Below, one piece after another: positions 25,166 through 33,936 of a stretch of 64,000 bases of DNA (position 1 is the stretch's first letter; each line of letters begins with the position of its first letter). The position numbers were made by a program, and so were the translations under genes. The notes under the pieces were generated by a model. It was not told the origin of the DNA. It made no database searches and saw only the letters and a program-made list of their open reading frames with translations. The DNA is taken from positions 43,612-107,611 of the forward strand of contig JAVKKH010000006.1 in assembly GCA_031296405.1 (NCBI GenBank), given 5' to 3'. Source of the stretch: Candidatus Tepidifontimicrobium thermophilum (GTDB taxonomy: Bacteria; Sysuimicrobiota; Sysuimicrobiia; Sysuimicrobiales; Sysuimicrobiaceae).

Positions 25166-25626
25166 CCTCGGCCCAGCGCAAGCACCGCACCTACCCAGTC
25201 CTACTGCCGAAGGAAGCGGGCCTCGCCCGGCCGCAGGCCCGTAGGCGCCCCCCAAATCCGGTGGCCAGGGGCCTGGCGATTTTGGTCCTTCTTGGCGCAC
25301 CTTTGCTGGGCCACGTTTGGCTGGAGAGCCAGGCGGCACAGGCAGGTTACCGGCTGAGGGCTCTGCGGCAGGAGGTGGCAGAGCTGGAGAGGGAGCGGCA
25401 GGCCCTGCGCAGCCGGGAAGCCGCCCTGCGGGCCCCCGACCGTTTGGAGCGTGTGGCGGCGCGGTTGGGGCTGCACCCGCCGTCGCCAGAGCAGCTGGTA
25501 GCGGCGGTGATCCCGGCGGATCTTGCTCCCCGGCCGGCCGCGGCCCCTGCGCAGACCTGGTGGCAGCGTATCGCCCAGGTCTTCCGGGACCCCGCAGCCT
25601 CGGCGGCAGAACCCGAGCGTCCATGA
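25162..25626 (+). CDS. ftsL: Cell division protein FtsL-like
   Basis: 154 residues from ATG 25162. A cytoplasmic basic N-terminus, one membrane helix (about residues 33-51) and an extracytoplasmic coiled coil (LRALRQEVAELERERQALRSREAALR) give the FtsL/DivIC layout. The sequence itself is poorly conserved, so the call relies on topology and position between rsmH and ftsI. It overlaps both neighbours by four bases. Confidence 0.82.
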   Translation: MTSAQRKHRTYPVLLPKEAGLARPQARRRPPNPVARGLAILVLLGAPLLGHVWLESQAAQAGYRLRALRQEVAELERERQALRSREAALRAPDRLERVAARLGLHPPSPEQLVAAVIPADLAPRPAAAPAQTWWQRIAQVFRDPAASAAEPERP

Positions 25627-27389
25627 AGCACCACCCGTCTTCTGGGAGGGGGCCCCGGAAAGGGTCCCCGGAGGTCCTGGCCCTTTCCCGCCGCCGGCTG
25701 AAGCTGCTGGCGGTGGTGTGGCTGTTGTCCCTGGCGGGGGTGGCGGGCCGCGTGGCCTACCTGCAAACCGCGAAGTTCGACAACCTGAGGCAGCTGGGGC
25801 GGAGGCAGCAGGTCGACACGGTCACCCTGCCTGCTTCCCGGGGGCGCATCTACGACCGGGCCGGCCGCGAACTGGCTTCCAACGTCGTGCGGGACTCTGT
25901 GTACGCGGTACCCCGCGCCATCCGGGACCCCGAGGCCTTCGCGCGCCGGGTGGGGCCGGTGCTCGGGATGGACCCGGCCGCGGTGGTGGATCGCGTGCGG
26001 CGGGGCGGCTACTTTGTCTGGCTGGCCCGCCAGATTCCCCCGGAGGCCGCCGCGCGTCTTCGGGAGCTGGATCTGGAGCAAGAGCTGGGCTTCGAACCCG
26101 AGGAAAGACGGGTGTACCCTGCGGGCTCCCTGGCCGCGCACGTCCTGGGCTTCACGGGAGTGGACAACCAGGGGCTCGCGGGCCTGGAGCTGCAGTACGA
26201 GGAAGTCCTCCGGGGACGCCCCGGCCGCGCGGTACGGGTGCGGGACGGTCTGGGACGCGAGATCCTGGAAGGCCGGCAGGTGCTCTCCCCGGGCCGACGA
26301 GGCTCTGACCTGGTGTTGGCGCTGGACAGCGTCATCCAGCACGTCGCGGAGCGGGAGCTGGAGCGGACCGTGACGCAGTACCGGGCGCGGGGCGGCGCGG
26401 CCGTGGCCATGGACGTGCACACGGGCGAGGTGCTGGCCCTCGCCAGCCTCCCGGCCTTCGACCCTAACCGGCTCCCGGAAAACGAGCAGGCGTGGCGCAA
26501 CCGTGCCCTGGACAGTTACGAGCCAGGCTCCACCCTGAAGCTGGCGACCGTGGCTGCAGCCCTGGAGGAGGGCGTGGTGGAGGTGCGGTCACGCTTTACG
26601 TGCCCCGGCTTCCTCCGGATCCCGGGAGGTTATGTCATCCGGGAGGCACACGGCGAAGCCCACGGCCGGGTCGACCTGGCCGGAGTGGTGCGCCTGTCGT
26701 GCAACGTGGCGGCCGCCCAGGTGGGCTCGATGCTGGGACCACAGCGGCTGCACCACTTCCTCACCCGCTTCGGCTTCGGTCAGACCACCGGGGTGGACCT
26801 GCCCGGGGAGTCCGCGGGCATCCTCCGACCGGCCCGCCAGTGGTCCGGAACAGACCCCTACGTGGTCTCCATCGGCCAGGGCGTGGCGGTCACGCCCCTG
26901 CAGCTAGTGCGCTTCGTGGCGGCGGTGGCCAACGGGGGCTACCTGGTCCGGCCGCACCTGGCGGTGGCGGTCCGGGATCCGGACGGAGGCTTGCGGCGAC
27001 TGGACGCGGGGGAGCGGGTCCGCGTGCTGTCGCCGGCCGTGGCACGCGCGCTTCTGCGCATGATGGAGGGCACGGTGACGGACGGCACCGGGACTGCGGC
27101 GGCGGTTCGGGGCTACCGGGTAGCGGGCAAGACCGGCACCGCCCAGAAACCTTCCCCGCACGGCGGGTACGAACCCGGCCGGTATGTGGCGTCCTTCGTG
27201 GGAGTCGTGCCCGCGGACAGGCCGCAGCTGGCCATCGTGGTGGTGGTGGACGAGCCCCGGGGTGCTTACTTCGGAGGCGTGGTGGCCGCGCCGGTCTTCA
27301 GCCGGATCGCCTCACAGGCGTTGTGGATGCTCGGAGTGCCCCCGAGCGAGTCCACCCCCCAGGTCGTGCGACACCGGGGAGGCGATTGA
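25623..27389 (+). CDS. ftsI: Division-specific transpeptidase FtsI (PBP3/PBP2B type)
   Basis: 588 residues from ATG 25623. One membrane anchor near residues 27-45, RGRIYDRAGRELA, dimerisation/pedestal domain, and a transpeptidase domain with all motifs: SxxK in PGSTLK (Ser303, Lys306), SCN (359-361) and KTGTA (503-507). It cross-links septal peptidoglycan. No PASTA domains follow. It serves here as the intact comparison for the altered PBP at 11886. Confidence 0.96.
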   Translation: MKHHPSSGRGPRKGSPEVLALSRRRLKLLAVVWLLSLAGVAGRVAYLQTAKFDNLRQLGRRQQVDTVTLPASRGRIYDRAGRELASNVVRDSVYAVPRAIRDPEAFARRVGPVLGMDPAAVVDRVRRGGYFVWLARQIPPEAAARLRELDLEQELGFEPEERRVYPAGSLAAHVLGFTGVDNQGLAGLELQYEEVLRGRPGRAVRVRDGLGREILEGRQVLSPGRRGSDLVLALDSVIQHVAERELERTVTQYRARGGAAVAMDVHTGEVLALASLPAFDPNRLPENEQAWRNRALDSYEPGSTLKLATVAAALEEGVVEVRSRFTCPGFLRIPGGYVIREAHGEAHGRVDLAGVVRLSCNVAAAQVGSMLGPQRLHHFLTRFGFGQTTGVDLPGESAGILRPARQWSGTDPYVVSIGQGVAVTPLQLVRFVAAVANGGYLVRPHLAVAVRDPDGGLRRLDAGERVRVLSPAVARALLRMMEGTVTDGTGTAAAVRGYRVAGKTGTAQKPSPHGGYEPGRYVASFVGVVPADRPQLAIVVVVDEPRGAYFGGVVAAPVFSRIASQALWMLGVPPSESTPQVVRHRGGD

Positions 27390-27450
27390 GGTCGGACCAC
27401 CGAGCCGTTGAGGGGCGGGGGGTGGCGGGGAGTCGGCCTAAAAGTCGCCT

Positions 27451-27456
27451 TATAAT
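27451..27456 (+). promoter_or_regulatory. Probable -10 element before murE
   Basis: A perfect TATAAT lies 26 bases before the murE TTG codon, in a 92-base gap that is exceptional within the cluster. No good -35 at 16-18 bases upstream is visible, so it is only a candidate internal promoter. Confidence 0.4.
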
Positions 27457-27481
27457 TTGGGAGGTCCGCGAGGAATCCGCC

Positions 27482-28960
27482 TTGCGTCTTCGAGAGCTGA
27501 TCTCCAACCTCCGCAGCTGTCAGCTGCGGGGTCCGGACTCCGTGGAAGTGCGCGGGATCGCCTACGACTCACGGCGCGTGCGCCCAGGAGACTTGTTCTG
27601 CGCGGTCCCGGGCCAGCGCCACGACGGCCACCGGTTCGTGGACGAGGCCTGCAGCCGAGGTGCGGTGGCAGTCCTCGTGCAGCGGCCGGTGGAGGTGGCC
27701 GTCCCGCAGGTGGTGGTCCCTTCCGTGCGGGAGGCCATGGGCCCGCTGGCGTCCGCGTTCTGGGGCCACCCCTCCCAGCGCCTGGAGGTGGTAGGGGTCA
27801 CCGGGACCAACGGCAAGGGCGCGGTCTCGTTTCTGGTCCGCGCGGTCCTGGAGGCCGCGGGGGTCCCCTGCGGGATCGTGGGGACGCTGGGCGCCTGGGT
27901 GGGCGGCGGCTGGGAGACGTTGGAGCGGACCACCCCGGAGGCACCGGACCTGCACGCCCTGCTGAGCCGCATGGTCGGTGCAGGGCTGCGGGCGGCTGCG
28001 GTGGAGGTGGCCTCCCATGCCCTGGCCCAGGAGAGGGTGGGCGGGGTGCGCTTTCGGGTGGCCGCCTTCACCAACCTCACCCAGGACCACCTGGACTTCC
28101 ACGGCACGTGGGAAGCCTACCGGGACGCCAAGGCAAAGCTGTTCCAGCGGGTCGATCCGGACGGGCTGAGCGTGGTGAACCGCGACGATCCCCACGGCGC
28201 GTACATGGCGTCCTGCAGCCGGGCCCCGGTGCTCACCTACGGCCTCAGCAGCCGCGCGGCGGTACGGGCGGAGGACGTGCGGGTAGGCCGGGACGGCTGT
28301 ACCTTCGAAGCGGTCACACCCGCAGGCCGCGTGCGCGTCCGCCTGCGCCTGGTGGGTCGGTTCAACGTGTACAACGCCCTGTGTGCGCTGGCGGTGGGGG
28401 TGCACCGGGGCGTGTCGCTGGAAGCCGCGGCCCGGGCCCTGGAGTCCGTACGGGCCATCCCCGGCCGGTTCGAACGGATCGAGGCGGGCCAGCCTTTCTC
28501 GGTGGTGGTGGACTACGCACACACGCCGGACGGCCTGGCCAACGTGTTGGCTGCGGCCCGGGAGATCACACCGGGACGGGTCATCGTGGTGTTCGGATGC
28601 GGCGGGGATCGGGACCGCGGTAAGCGGCCCCTGATGGGGCAGGTGGCCGCCCGGATGGCAGACCACGTGGTGGTGACCAGCGACAACCCCCGCAGCGAGG
28701 ACCCCCTGGTCATCGTGGAGGAGATCCTGCAGGGCCTGCGCAGCGCGGGAGGGGCGGGGGCTACGTACGACGTGGAGCCGGACCGGCGCGAGGCCATCCG
28801 CAAGGCCCTCCAGCTGGCGGCGCCGGAAGACGCAGTACTCATCTGCGGCAAAGGCCACGAGACCGTACAGGTCTTTCGCGACCGCACCGTGCCGTTCGAC
28901 GACCGAGAGGAAGCCCGGCGCGCCCTGCGCGAGCTGGGTTGGGAGGCGTCGGAAGCGTGA
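27482..28960 (+). CDS. murE: UDP-N-acetylmuramoyl-tripeptide synthetase MurE, meso-DAP type
   Basis: 492 residues from TTG 27482 (LRLRELISNL; GAGGA eight bases upstream). It keeps AYDSRRVRPGDLFCAVPG, DHLDFHGTWEAYRDAKAKLF, FNVYNALCALA, DYAHTPDGLANVL, GCGGDRDRGKRPLM, GKGHE and DNPR (401-404), the last indicating addition of meso-diaminopimelate. The P-loop is unusual: GTNGKGAV instead of GTNGKTT, so the Mg-binding Thr after Lys112 is Gly. Overlaps murF by four bases. Confidence 0.93.
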   Translation: MRLRELISNLRSCQLRGPDSVEVRGIAYDSRRVRPGDLFCAVPGQRHDGHRFVDEACSRGAVAVLVQRPVEVAVPQVVVPSVREAMGPLASAFWGHPSQRLEVVGVTGTNGKGAVSFLVRAVLEAAGVPCGIVGTLGAWVGGGWETLERTTPEAPDLHALLSRMVGAGLRAAAVEVASHALAQERVGGVRFRVAAFTNLTQDHLDFHGTWEAYRDAKAKLFQRVDPDGLSVVNRDDPHGAYMASCSRAPVLTYGLSSRAAVRAEDVRVGRDGCTFEAVTPAGRVRVRLRLVGRFNVYNALCALAVGVHRGVSLEAAARALESVRAIPGRFERIEAGQPFSVVVDYAHTPDGLANVLAAAREITPGRVIVVFGCGGDRDRGKRPLMGQVAARMADHVVVTSDNPRSEDPLVIVEEILQGLRSAGGAGATYDVEPDRREAIRKALQLAAPEDAVLICGKGHETVQVFRDRTVPFDDREEARRALRELGWEASEA

Positions 28961-30339
28961 CGGGAAGGTTTTGCGTCCTGACGGTGGAGGAGGTGGCCCG
29001 GGCAACGGGCGGCCGCCTGATGCGGGGCGACCCGCACACCCCTCTGCAGTCGGTCCGCACCGACAGCCGGAGCTGTCGGCCTGGGGCGCTGTTCGTCGCC
29101 CTTCGGGGACCGCAGAGGGACGGGCACGAGTTTGTCAGTGACGCGGCACAGCGCGGGGCCGCGGCCGCGCTGCTGAGCCGGCCCGTGGAGGCGGCCCTGG
29201 CGCAGGTCCACGTCCCGGACACCCGTCAGGCCCTGCTGCCCCTGGCGGCGGCCTGGCGTGCGCGGTTCCCGGTGACGGTGGTGGGGGTGACGGGCAGCGT
29301 GGGCAAGTCCACCACGGTCCAGATGGTGGCCGCGGTGCTGGGGAGGCGTTTTCCCGTACACGCCTCCCAGCCCGAGTGGAACGCGGAGCTGGGCGTGCCG
29401 CTCACGGTGTTCGGGCTGCGGCCAGAGCACCGCTACGCGGTGGTGGAGCTGGCGATGCGGGGCATGGGGCAGATCGCGGAGCTGTGCCGTGCGGTCCAGC
29501 CCCAGGTAGGCATCGTGACCCGCGTGGGCGCGGCCCACACGGAGCAGCTGGGCTCCGTGGAGCGCGTGGCCCAGGCCAAGGCGGAGCTGGTGCAGGCCCT
29601 GCCCCGAGACGGCGTGGCGATCCTCAACGGGGACGACCCCTTCGTCCGGGGGATGGCGGGCCGGACCGCCGCGAAGGTGGTGCTGTGCGGTACGACGGAC
29701 GACTGCGACGTGCGGGCGGGCCGGGTGGAACTGGCAGGGGACGGCGTGCGGTTTCTGGTTCGGACAGGGAAGGGTTCCGTGCAGGGCTTCCTGCCCGTTC
29801 CGTCGCCTCACTTCGTGAATAACGCCCTGGCGGCGGTGGCGGCGGGCCTGCAGGCGGGCGTGCCGCTGGAGCAGGCGGTGGAAGCCCTGCGGGAGTTCCG
29901 GCCGCCACGCATGCGGCTGGAGGTGGTGCGGGCACCCGGCGACGTGCTGGTGTTGAACGACGCGTACAACGCCAGCCCCCTTTCGGTGGAGGCCGCCCTG
30001 GAGGCCGCGCGTGCGCTGCGGACGGGTCGGCGGCTGGTGGCGGTGCTGGGGGAGATGCGGGAGCTGGGGGACCTAGAGGTACCGGCGCACCGGGAGGTGG
30101 GCCGGCGGTGTGCGGTAGAGGGCGTGGACCTGCTGGTGGCGGTGGGCCAGGCCAGCCGGGAGCTGGCGCAAGCGGCGGTCCAGGCGGGGCTGGCGCGGGA
30201 CCGGGTGGTGTGGGTCCCGGACGCTCAGGCGGCGGCCCTGGAGTTGAGCGGGCGGCTGCGCGCAGGAGACGTGGTGCTGGTGAAGGGCTCCCGGGCTGTG
30301 GGCCTGGAGCGGGTGGTGGAGGCGCTGCGGCAGCGGTGA
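28957..30339 (+). CDS. murF: UDP-N-acetylmuramoyl-tripeptide-D-alanyl-D-alanine ligase MurF
   Basis: 460 residues from GTG 28957, overlapping murE; a TTG at 28939 would add six residues. Contains RTDSRSCRPGALFVALRG, the P-loop GVTGSVGKST, RVGAAHTEQLGS, PHFVNNALAAVA, NDAYNASPLSVEAALE and VLGEMRELG. It adds D-Ala-D-Ala to the UDP-MurNAc-tripeptide. Confidence 0.96.
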   Translation: MTGRFCVLTVEEVARATGGRLMRGDPHTPLQSVRTDSRSCRPGALFVALRGPQRDGHEFVSDAAQRGAAAALLSRPVEAALAQVHVPDTRQALLPLAAAWRARFPVTVVGVTGSVGKSTTVQMVAAVLGRRFPVHASQPEWNAELGVPLTVFGLRPEHRYAVVELAMRGMGQIAELCRAVQPQVGIVTRVGAAHTEQLGSVERVAQAKAELVQALPRDGVAILNGDDPFVRGMAGRTAAKVVLCGTTDDCDVRAGRVELAGDGVRFLVRTGKGSVQGFLPVPSPHFVNNALAAVAAGLQAGVPLEQAVEALREFRPPRMRLEVVRAPGDVLVLNDAYNASPLSVEAALEAARALRTGRRLVAVLGEMRELGDLEVPAHREVGRRCAVEGVDLLVAVGQASRELAQAAVQAGLARDRVVWVPDAQAAALELSGRLRAGDVVLVKGSRAVGLERVVEALRQR

Positions 30340-31286
30340 CACAGTGGGTGCTGTGGGGCGCGGTGGTCTCCGCCGCGGCCAGCGCGGCCCTGGCGGGGGC
30401 GCTGCTGCCCTGGCTGCGCCGGGTGGCGCAGCAGCCCATCCGGGAAGACGCGCCCGCCCGCCACCAGCAGAAGGCAGGCACTCCCACCCTGGGCGGCCTG
30501 GCCATTCTCGGCGGGACGGCTGCGGGGCTCGCAGCCGCAGGGACGTGGGCTCCCACGGTGGCCGTGGCAGCGGCGGCCGTGGCCCTGTACGGCGCGGTGG
30601 GGCTGGTAGACGACTGGCTGAGCCTGCGGCGCGGCCGGAACCTGGGGCTGCGGGCCCGCGAGAAGCTGGCCCTGCAGGTGCCGGTGGCGTTGGCGGTCGG
30701 CTGGTACGCGGTCCGGAACCTGTCTCACGGCACTGGGCTGTGGCTGCCGTGGGGCGGGACGTGGGACCTGGGGTGGGCCTACGTCCCGTTCGCGGCGGTG
30801 TTCATGGTGGGGTTCGCCAACGGCGCGAACCTGACCGACGGGCTGGACGGGCTGGCCGCGGGCTGCGCGGCCGTGGCGCTGGGCACCTACGCGGTGGTCG
30901 CCCTGCGGACGGGTCAGCCGGAGCTGGCAGGCCTTGCCGCCTCCCTGGCGGGAGGCTGTCTGGGCTTCCTGTGGTTCAACGCTTACCCGGCCCAGGTCAT
31001 CATGGGCGACGTGGGCTCCCAGGCTTTGGGAGCCGCGCTGAGCACCCTGGCGATCCTCACCCGCAGGGAGCTGTTGCTGTTCGTGGTGGGGGCGGTGTTC
31101 GTACTGGAGGCGGCGTCCGTGGTGATCCAGGTGACTTACTTCAAGCTCACGAGAGGCCGGCGGGTGTTCCGCAGCTCGCCCCTGCACCACCACTTCGAGC
31201 TGGCGGGCTGGGAGGAGCCCAAGATCGTCACCCGGTTCTGGGTGCTGGCGGGCCTTGCCGCGCTGGCGGGCCTAGTCGTGGTGTAG
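30336..31286 (+). CDS. mraY: Phospho-N-acetylmuramoyl-pentapeptide transferase MraY
   Basis: 316 residues from GTG 30336, about ten membrane segments. Conserved cytoplasmic loops: GTPTLGGLAIL, VDDWLSLRRGRNLGL, ANLTDGLDGLAAG, FNAYPAQVIMGDVGSQALG and SPLHHHFELAGW. It makes lipid I from undecaprenyl phosphate. Overlaps murF; murD begins two bases later. Confidence 0.96.
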   Translation: MTQWVLWGAVVSAAASAALAGALLPWLRRVAQQPIREDAPARHQQKAGTPTLGGLAILGGTAAGLAAAGTWAPTVAVAAAAVALYGAVGLVDDWLSLRRGRNLGLRAREKLALQVPVALAVGWYAVRNLSHGTGLWLPWGGTWDLGWAYVPFAAVFMVGFANGANLTDGLDGLAAGCAAVALGTYAVVALRTGQPELAGLAASLAGGCLGFLWFNAYPAQVIMGDVGSQALGAALSTLAILTRRELLLFVVGAVFVLEAASVVIQVTYFKLTRGRRVFRSSPLHHHFELAGWEEPKIVTRFWVLAGLAALAGLVVV

Positions 31287-31288
31287 CC

Positions 31289-32758
31289 GTGGCGGGGCCG
31301 GGAAAGGCACTGCGAGCGCGTCCCGTCCACCATCCGGCGTTGGAGGCGCTGCGGGGGAAGCGGGTCCACGTGCTGGGCATCAGCGGCACCGAAGGCTCCG
31401 CGGTGGCGGAGTTCCTCCTGGCGCAGGGCATCGATCCCGTCTGCCACGACCTGCAGACCCCCGAGGACTTCCCCGAGGCCTTCCACCGGACCCACCAGTG
31501 GATGGAACCGGGCGAGCGGGAGGACCGCGTGCGGTGGTGGCTCGAGCAGCCGGTGCGCTGGCGCGCCCGCTACCTGGAGGGCATCGAGGACGCGGAGGTG
31601 GTGTTCCTGCCCCAGGCGTGGTTCCGCAGGCCCGAGAACGCGCGCGTGAGGGAGCTACTGGCCCGTGGCCTGCGGGCGCACAGCCTGACCCAGCTGGTCC
31701 TGGAGCTGGCACCCTGTCCGGTGGTGGGGGTCACGGGCACCAACGGGAAGTTCACCGTGGTCACGCTGATCGAGCGGATCCTGAACGCCTCCGGACTGCG
31801 GACCTACGCCAGCGGCAACGACCGCACCCACGTGCCCGCGGTGTACTTCCTGCACGAGCTCGGCCCGGACGATCGCCTGGTGCTGGAGCTGAGCAACCGA
31901 CAGCTCCTGGGCATCTGGCGCAGCCCCCCGGTGGCGGTGATCACCAACGTGAGCGTCCACCACCTGGACGACCACGGGAGCTTCGAGGCGTACGCGGACT
32001 GCAAGGCCCGCATCTTTCAGTACCAGGGTCCTCAGGACGTCCTGGTGGCGAACCTGGACGACCCCGTGACGTGGTCTTTGGCCAAAAAGGCACCCTCCCG
32101 GGTGGTGCCGTTCGGAGTGCGCGCCCGGGAGGGAGCGTGGCTAGAGGGGGACTGGATCTGCTGGCGGGACCGCCGGGTGTTGCCACGGTCGGACCTGCCG
32201 GTACCGGGCCAGCACGCGGCCTCCAACGCCCTGGCCGCGTGCGCGGCGGCCGCGGTGGCGGGAGGGACCGTGGAGGCCATGGCGGCGGTGCTGCGGGAGT
32301 TCCGGGGGTTGCCGCACCGGCTGTGGCTGGTGGATGAGATCGCAGGCGTGCGGTACTACGAGGACTCCCTGGCTACCAACCCCGCGGCCGCGGCCGCCGC
32401 GGTGGCGGCCATGGAGCGCCCCTTCGTCCTCATCGCGGGCGGACGGCGGCCGCAGGCCACGCGGGACGAGTTCGAGCCGCTGCGCCAGGCGCTGCGCACG
32501 AGCCCCGTCCGGGCCGTGTACCTCATCGGGGAGAGCGCGCCGGTCCTGCGACAGGCCCTGCGGGGCCTGGCAGCGGAGGTGCTGGAGGTGCGCAGCCTGC
32601 CGCAGGCCTTCCGGCGCGCGGTGCAGCTGGCGAGGCCCGGGGAGGCCGTGCTGCTGTCGCCGGGCTGCGAGTCCTTCGACCAGTTCGCCGACTACCGCGA
32701 GCGGGCCGAACTGTTCGCCGCGCTCGTGGCGCAGGAGAGGAGGAAACGGGCGGGTTGA
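31289..32758 (+). CDS. murD: Divergent MurD-like ligase (UDP-MurNAc-L-Ala:D-Glu ligase position)
   Basis: 489 residues from GTG 31289. Mur-ligase architecture is clear (NVSVHHLDDHGSFEAYADCKARIF with the carbamylated-type Lys, SNALAACAAA, FRGLPHR, SPGCESFDQFADYRERAELF), and the gene stands in the murD slot between mraY and ftsW. Two usual catalytic elements differ: the P-loop reads GTNGKFT (residue after Lys154 is Phe, not Thr/Ser), and DSKATN reads DSLATN (359-364). The ELSSFQL motif reads ELSNRQL. It may still be the sole D-Glu ligase of a lineage with altered chemistry, or have changed specificity. Confidence 0.8.
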   Translation: MAGPGKALRARPVHHPALEALRGKRVHVLGISGTEGSAVAEFLLAQGIDPVCHDLQTPEDFPEAFHRTHQWMEPGEREDRVRWWLEQPVRWRARYLEGIEDAEVVFLPQAWFRRPENARVRELLARGLRAHSLTQLVLELAPCPVVGVTGTNGKFTVVTLIERILNASGLRTYASGNDRTHVPAVYFLHELGPDDRLVLELSNRQLLGIWRSPPVAVITNVSVHHLDDHGSFEAYADCKARIFQYQGPQDVLVANLDDPVTWSLAKKAPSRVVPFGVRAREGAWLEGDWICWRDRRVLPRSDLPVPGQHAASNALAACAAAAVAGGTVEAMAAVLREFRGLPHRLWLVDEIAGVRYYEDSLATNPAAAAAAVAAMERPFVLIAGGRRPQATRDEFEPLRQALRTSPVRAVYLIGESAPVLRQALRGLAAEVLEVRSLPQAFRRAVQLARPGEAVLLSPGCESFDQFADYRERAELFAALVAQERRKRAG

Positions 32759-33936
32759 CCCATCCAGGCCCGCGGCAGGAGATCCGGCGCGGCCCCCCGG
32801 ACGGGTGGCTGGTGGCCAGTGTGCTGGGCCTGTGCGGTGTGGGGCTGGTGATGGTGTACAGCTCCAGCTCCGTAGTGGCTTTCGAGCGGTTCGGGGACGC
32901 CGCCTACTTCCTCAAGCGCCAGCTGGTGTGGTTTGTCCTGGGCTGCGCCTGCATGACCCTCACCTCCCGGGTGCACTACACGGCGTGGCGCGGCCTGGCA
33001 GCGCCCCTGCTGGCGGCCTCCCTGGGCCTTCTGGGCGCGGTCCTCGTTCCCGGGGTGGGCGAGGTGGCGGGCGGTGCCCGCCGGTGGATCGCGGTGGGGC
33101 CGGTGAGCTTCCAGCCCGTGGAGCTGGCGAAGTTCAGCCTGGCGGTGTACCTGGCCCACTTCCTCGCCAACCGGCGGCACCAGGTGCGCTCCCTGGTCCG
33201 GGGACTGCTGCCGCCGCTGGCGTTCACAGGCGTGCTGGCCGCGCTGGTGCTGCGCCAGCCGGACATGGGCAGCGCCGTGGTCCTGGCGGCCATCGCGGGT
33301 GCGGTGCTGTTCTGCGGGGGTGCCAGGCTGCACCACCTGGCGGCTGTGGCGCTGGTGGCGACGCCCGCGGTCGTGTGGGCCGCCCTGGCGGAGGGGTACC
33401 GGCGGGAGCGGATCCTGGCGTTTCTGGATCCCTGGCGCGACACCCTGGGTAGCGGCTTCCACATCATCCAGTCCCTGGTGGCGGTGGCGTCCGGCGGGCT
33501 TGCAGGGGTGGGCCTGGGCCAGAGCCGCCAGAAGTTCTTCTACCTTCCGGAGCGCCACACGGACTTCATCTTCGCCATCCTGGCGGAGGAGCTGGGGATC
33601 GTGGGGGTGGTGCTGGTGGTGGGTCTGTACGCGGTGTTCGTCGCGCGGACCTACCGCGCGGCCCTGCGGGCCCCGGACCGCTACGGTGCGTTGCTGGCCG
33701 CGGGGTTCGGCGCGTGGGTGGCTGCACAGGCGGTGCTGAACATGGGGGTGGTGACCGGAATGCTGCCGGTCACGGGGGTTCCGCTCCCGTTCGTGAGCTT
33801 CGGCGGCTCGTCCCTGGTGGCCCTGATGGCGGCCTCGGGGGTCTGCCTCAACCTCTCCCAGTACGCGCGGGCTCCTCGGGAAGCGGACGTGTTCGCCGGC
33901 TGGCCCGCTTCGCCCGCGCCCGGGGGCGCAGGGTGA
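32755..33936 (+). CDS. ftsW: Lipid II polymerase FtsW (SEDS family)
   Basis: 393 residues from TTG 32755 with GGAGAGGAGG upstream. About ten membrane segments; SEDS motifs PVELAKFSLAVYLA, RQPDMGSA, QSLVAVASGGLAGVGLG, PERHTDFIFAILAEELG (catalytic-type Asp270) and PLPFVSFGGSS. It polymerises lipid II at the septum with FtsI. It is the intact comparison for the altered SEDS protein at 10666. Confidence 0.95.
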   Translation: MTHPGPRQEIRRGPPDGWLVASVLGLCGVGLVMVYSSSSVVAFERFGDAAYFLKRQLVWFVLGCACMTLTSRVHYTAWRGLAAPLLAASLGLLGAVLVPGVGEVAGGARRWIAVGPVSFQPVELAKFSLAVYLAHFLANRRHQVRSLVRGLLPPLAFTGVLAALVLRQPDMGSAVVLAAIAGAVLFCGGARLHHLAAVALVATPAVVWAALAEGYRRERILAFLDPWRDTLGSGFHIIQSLVAVASGGLAGVGLGQSRQKFFYLPERHTDFIFAILAEELGIVGVVLVVGLYAVFVARTYRAALRAPDRYGALLAAGFGAWVAAQAVLNMGVVTGMLPVTGVPLPFVSFGGSSLVALMAASGVCLNLSQYARAPREADVFAGWPASPAPGGAG

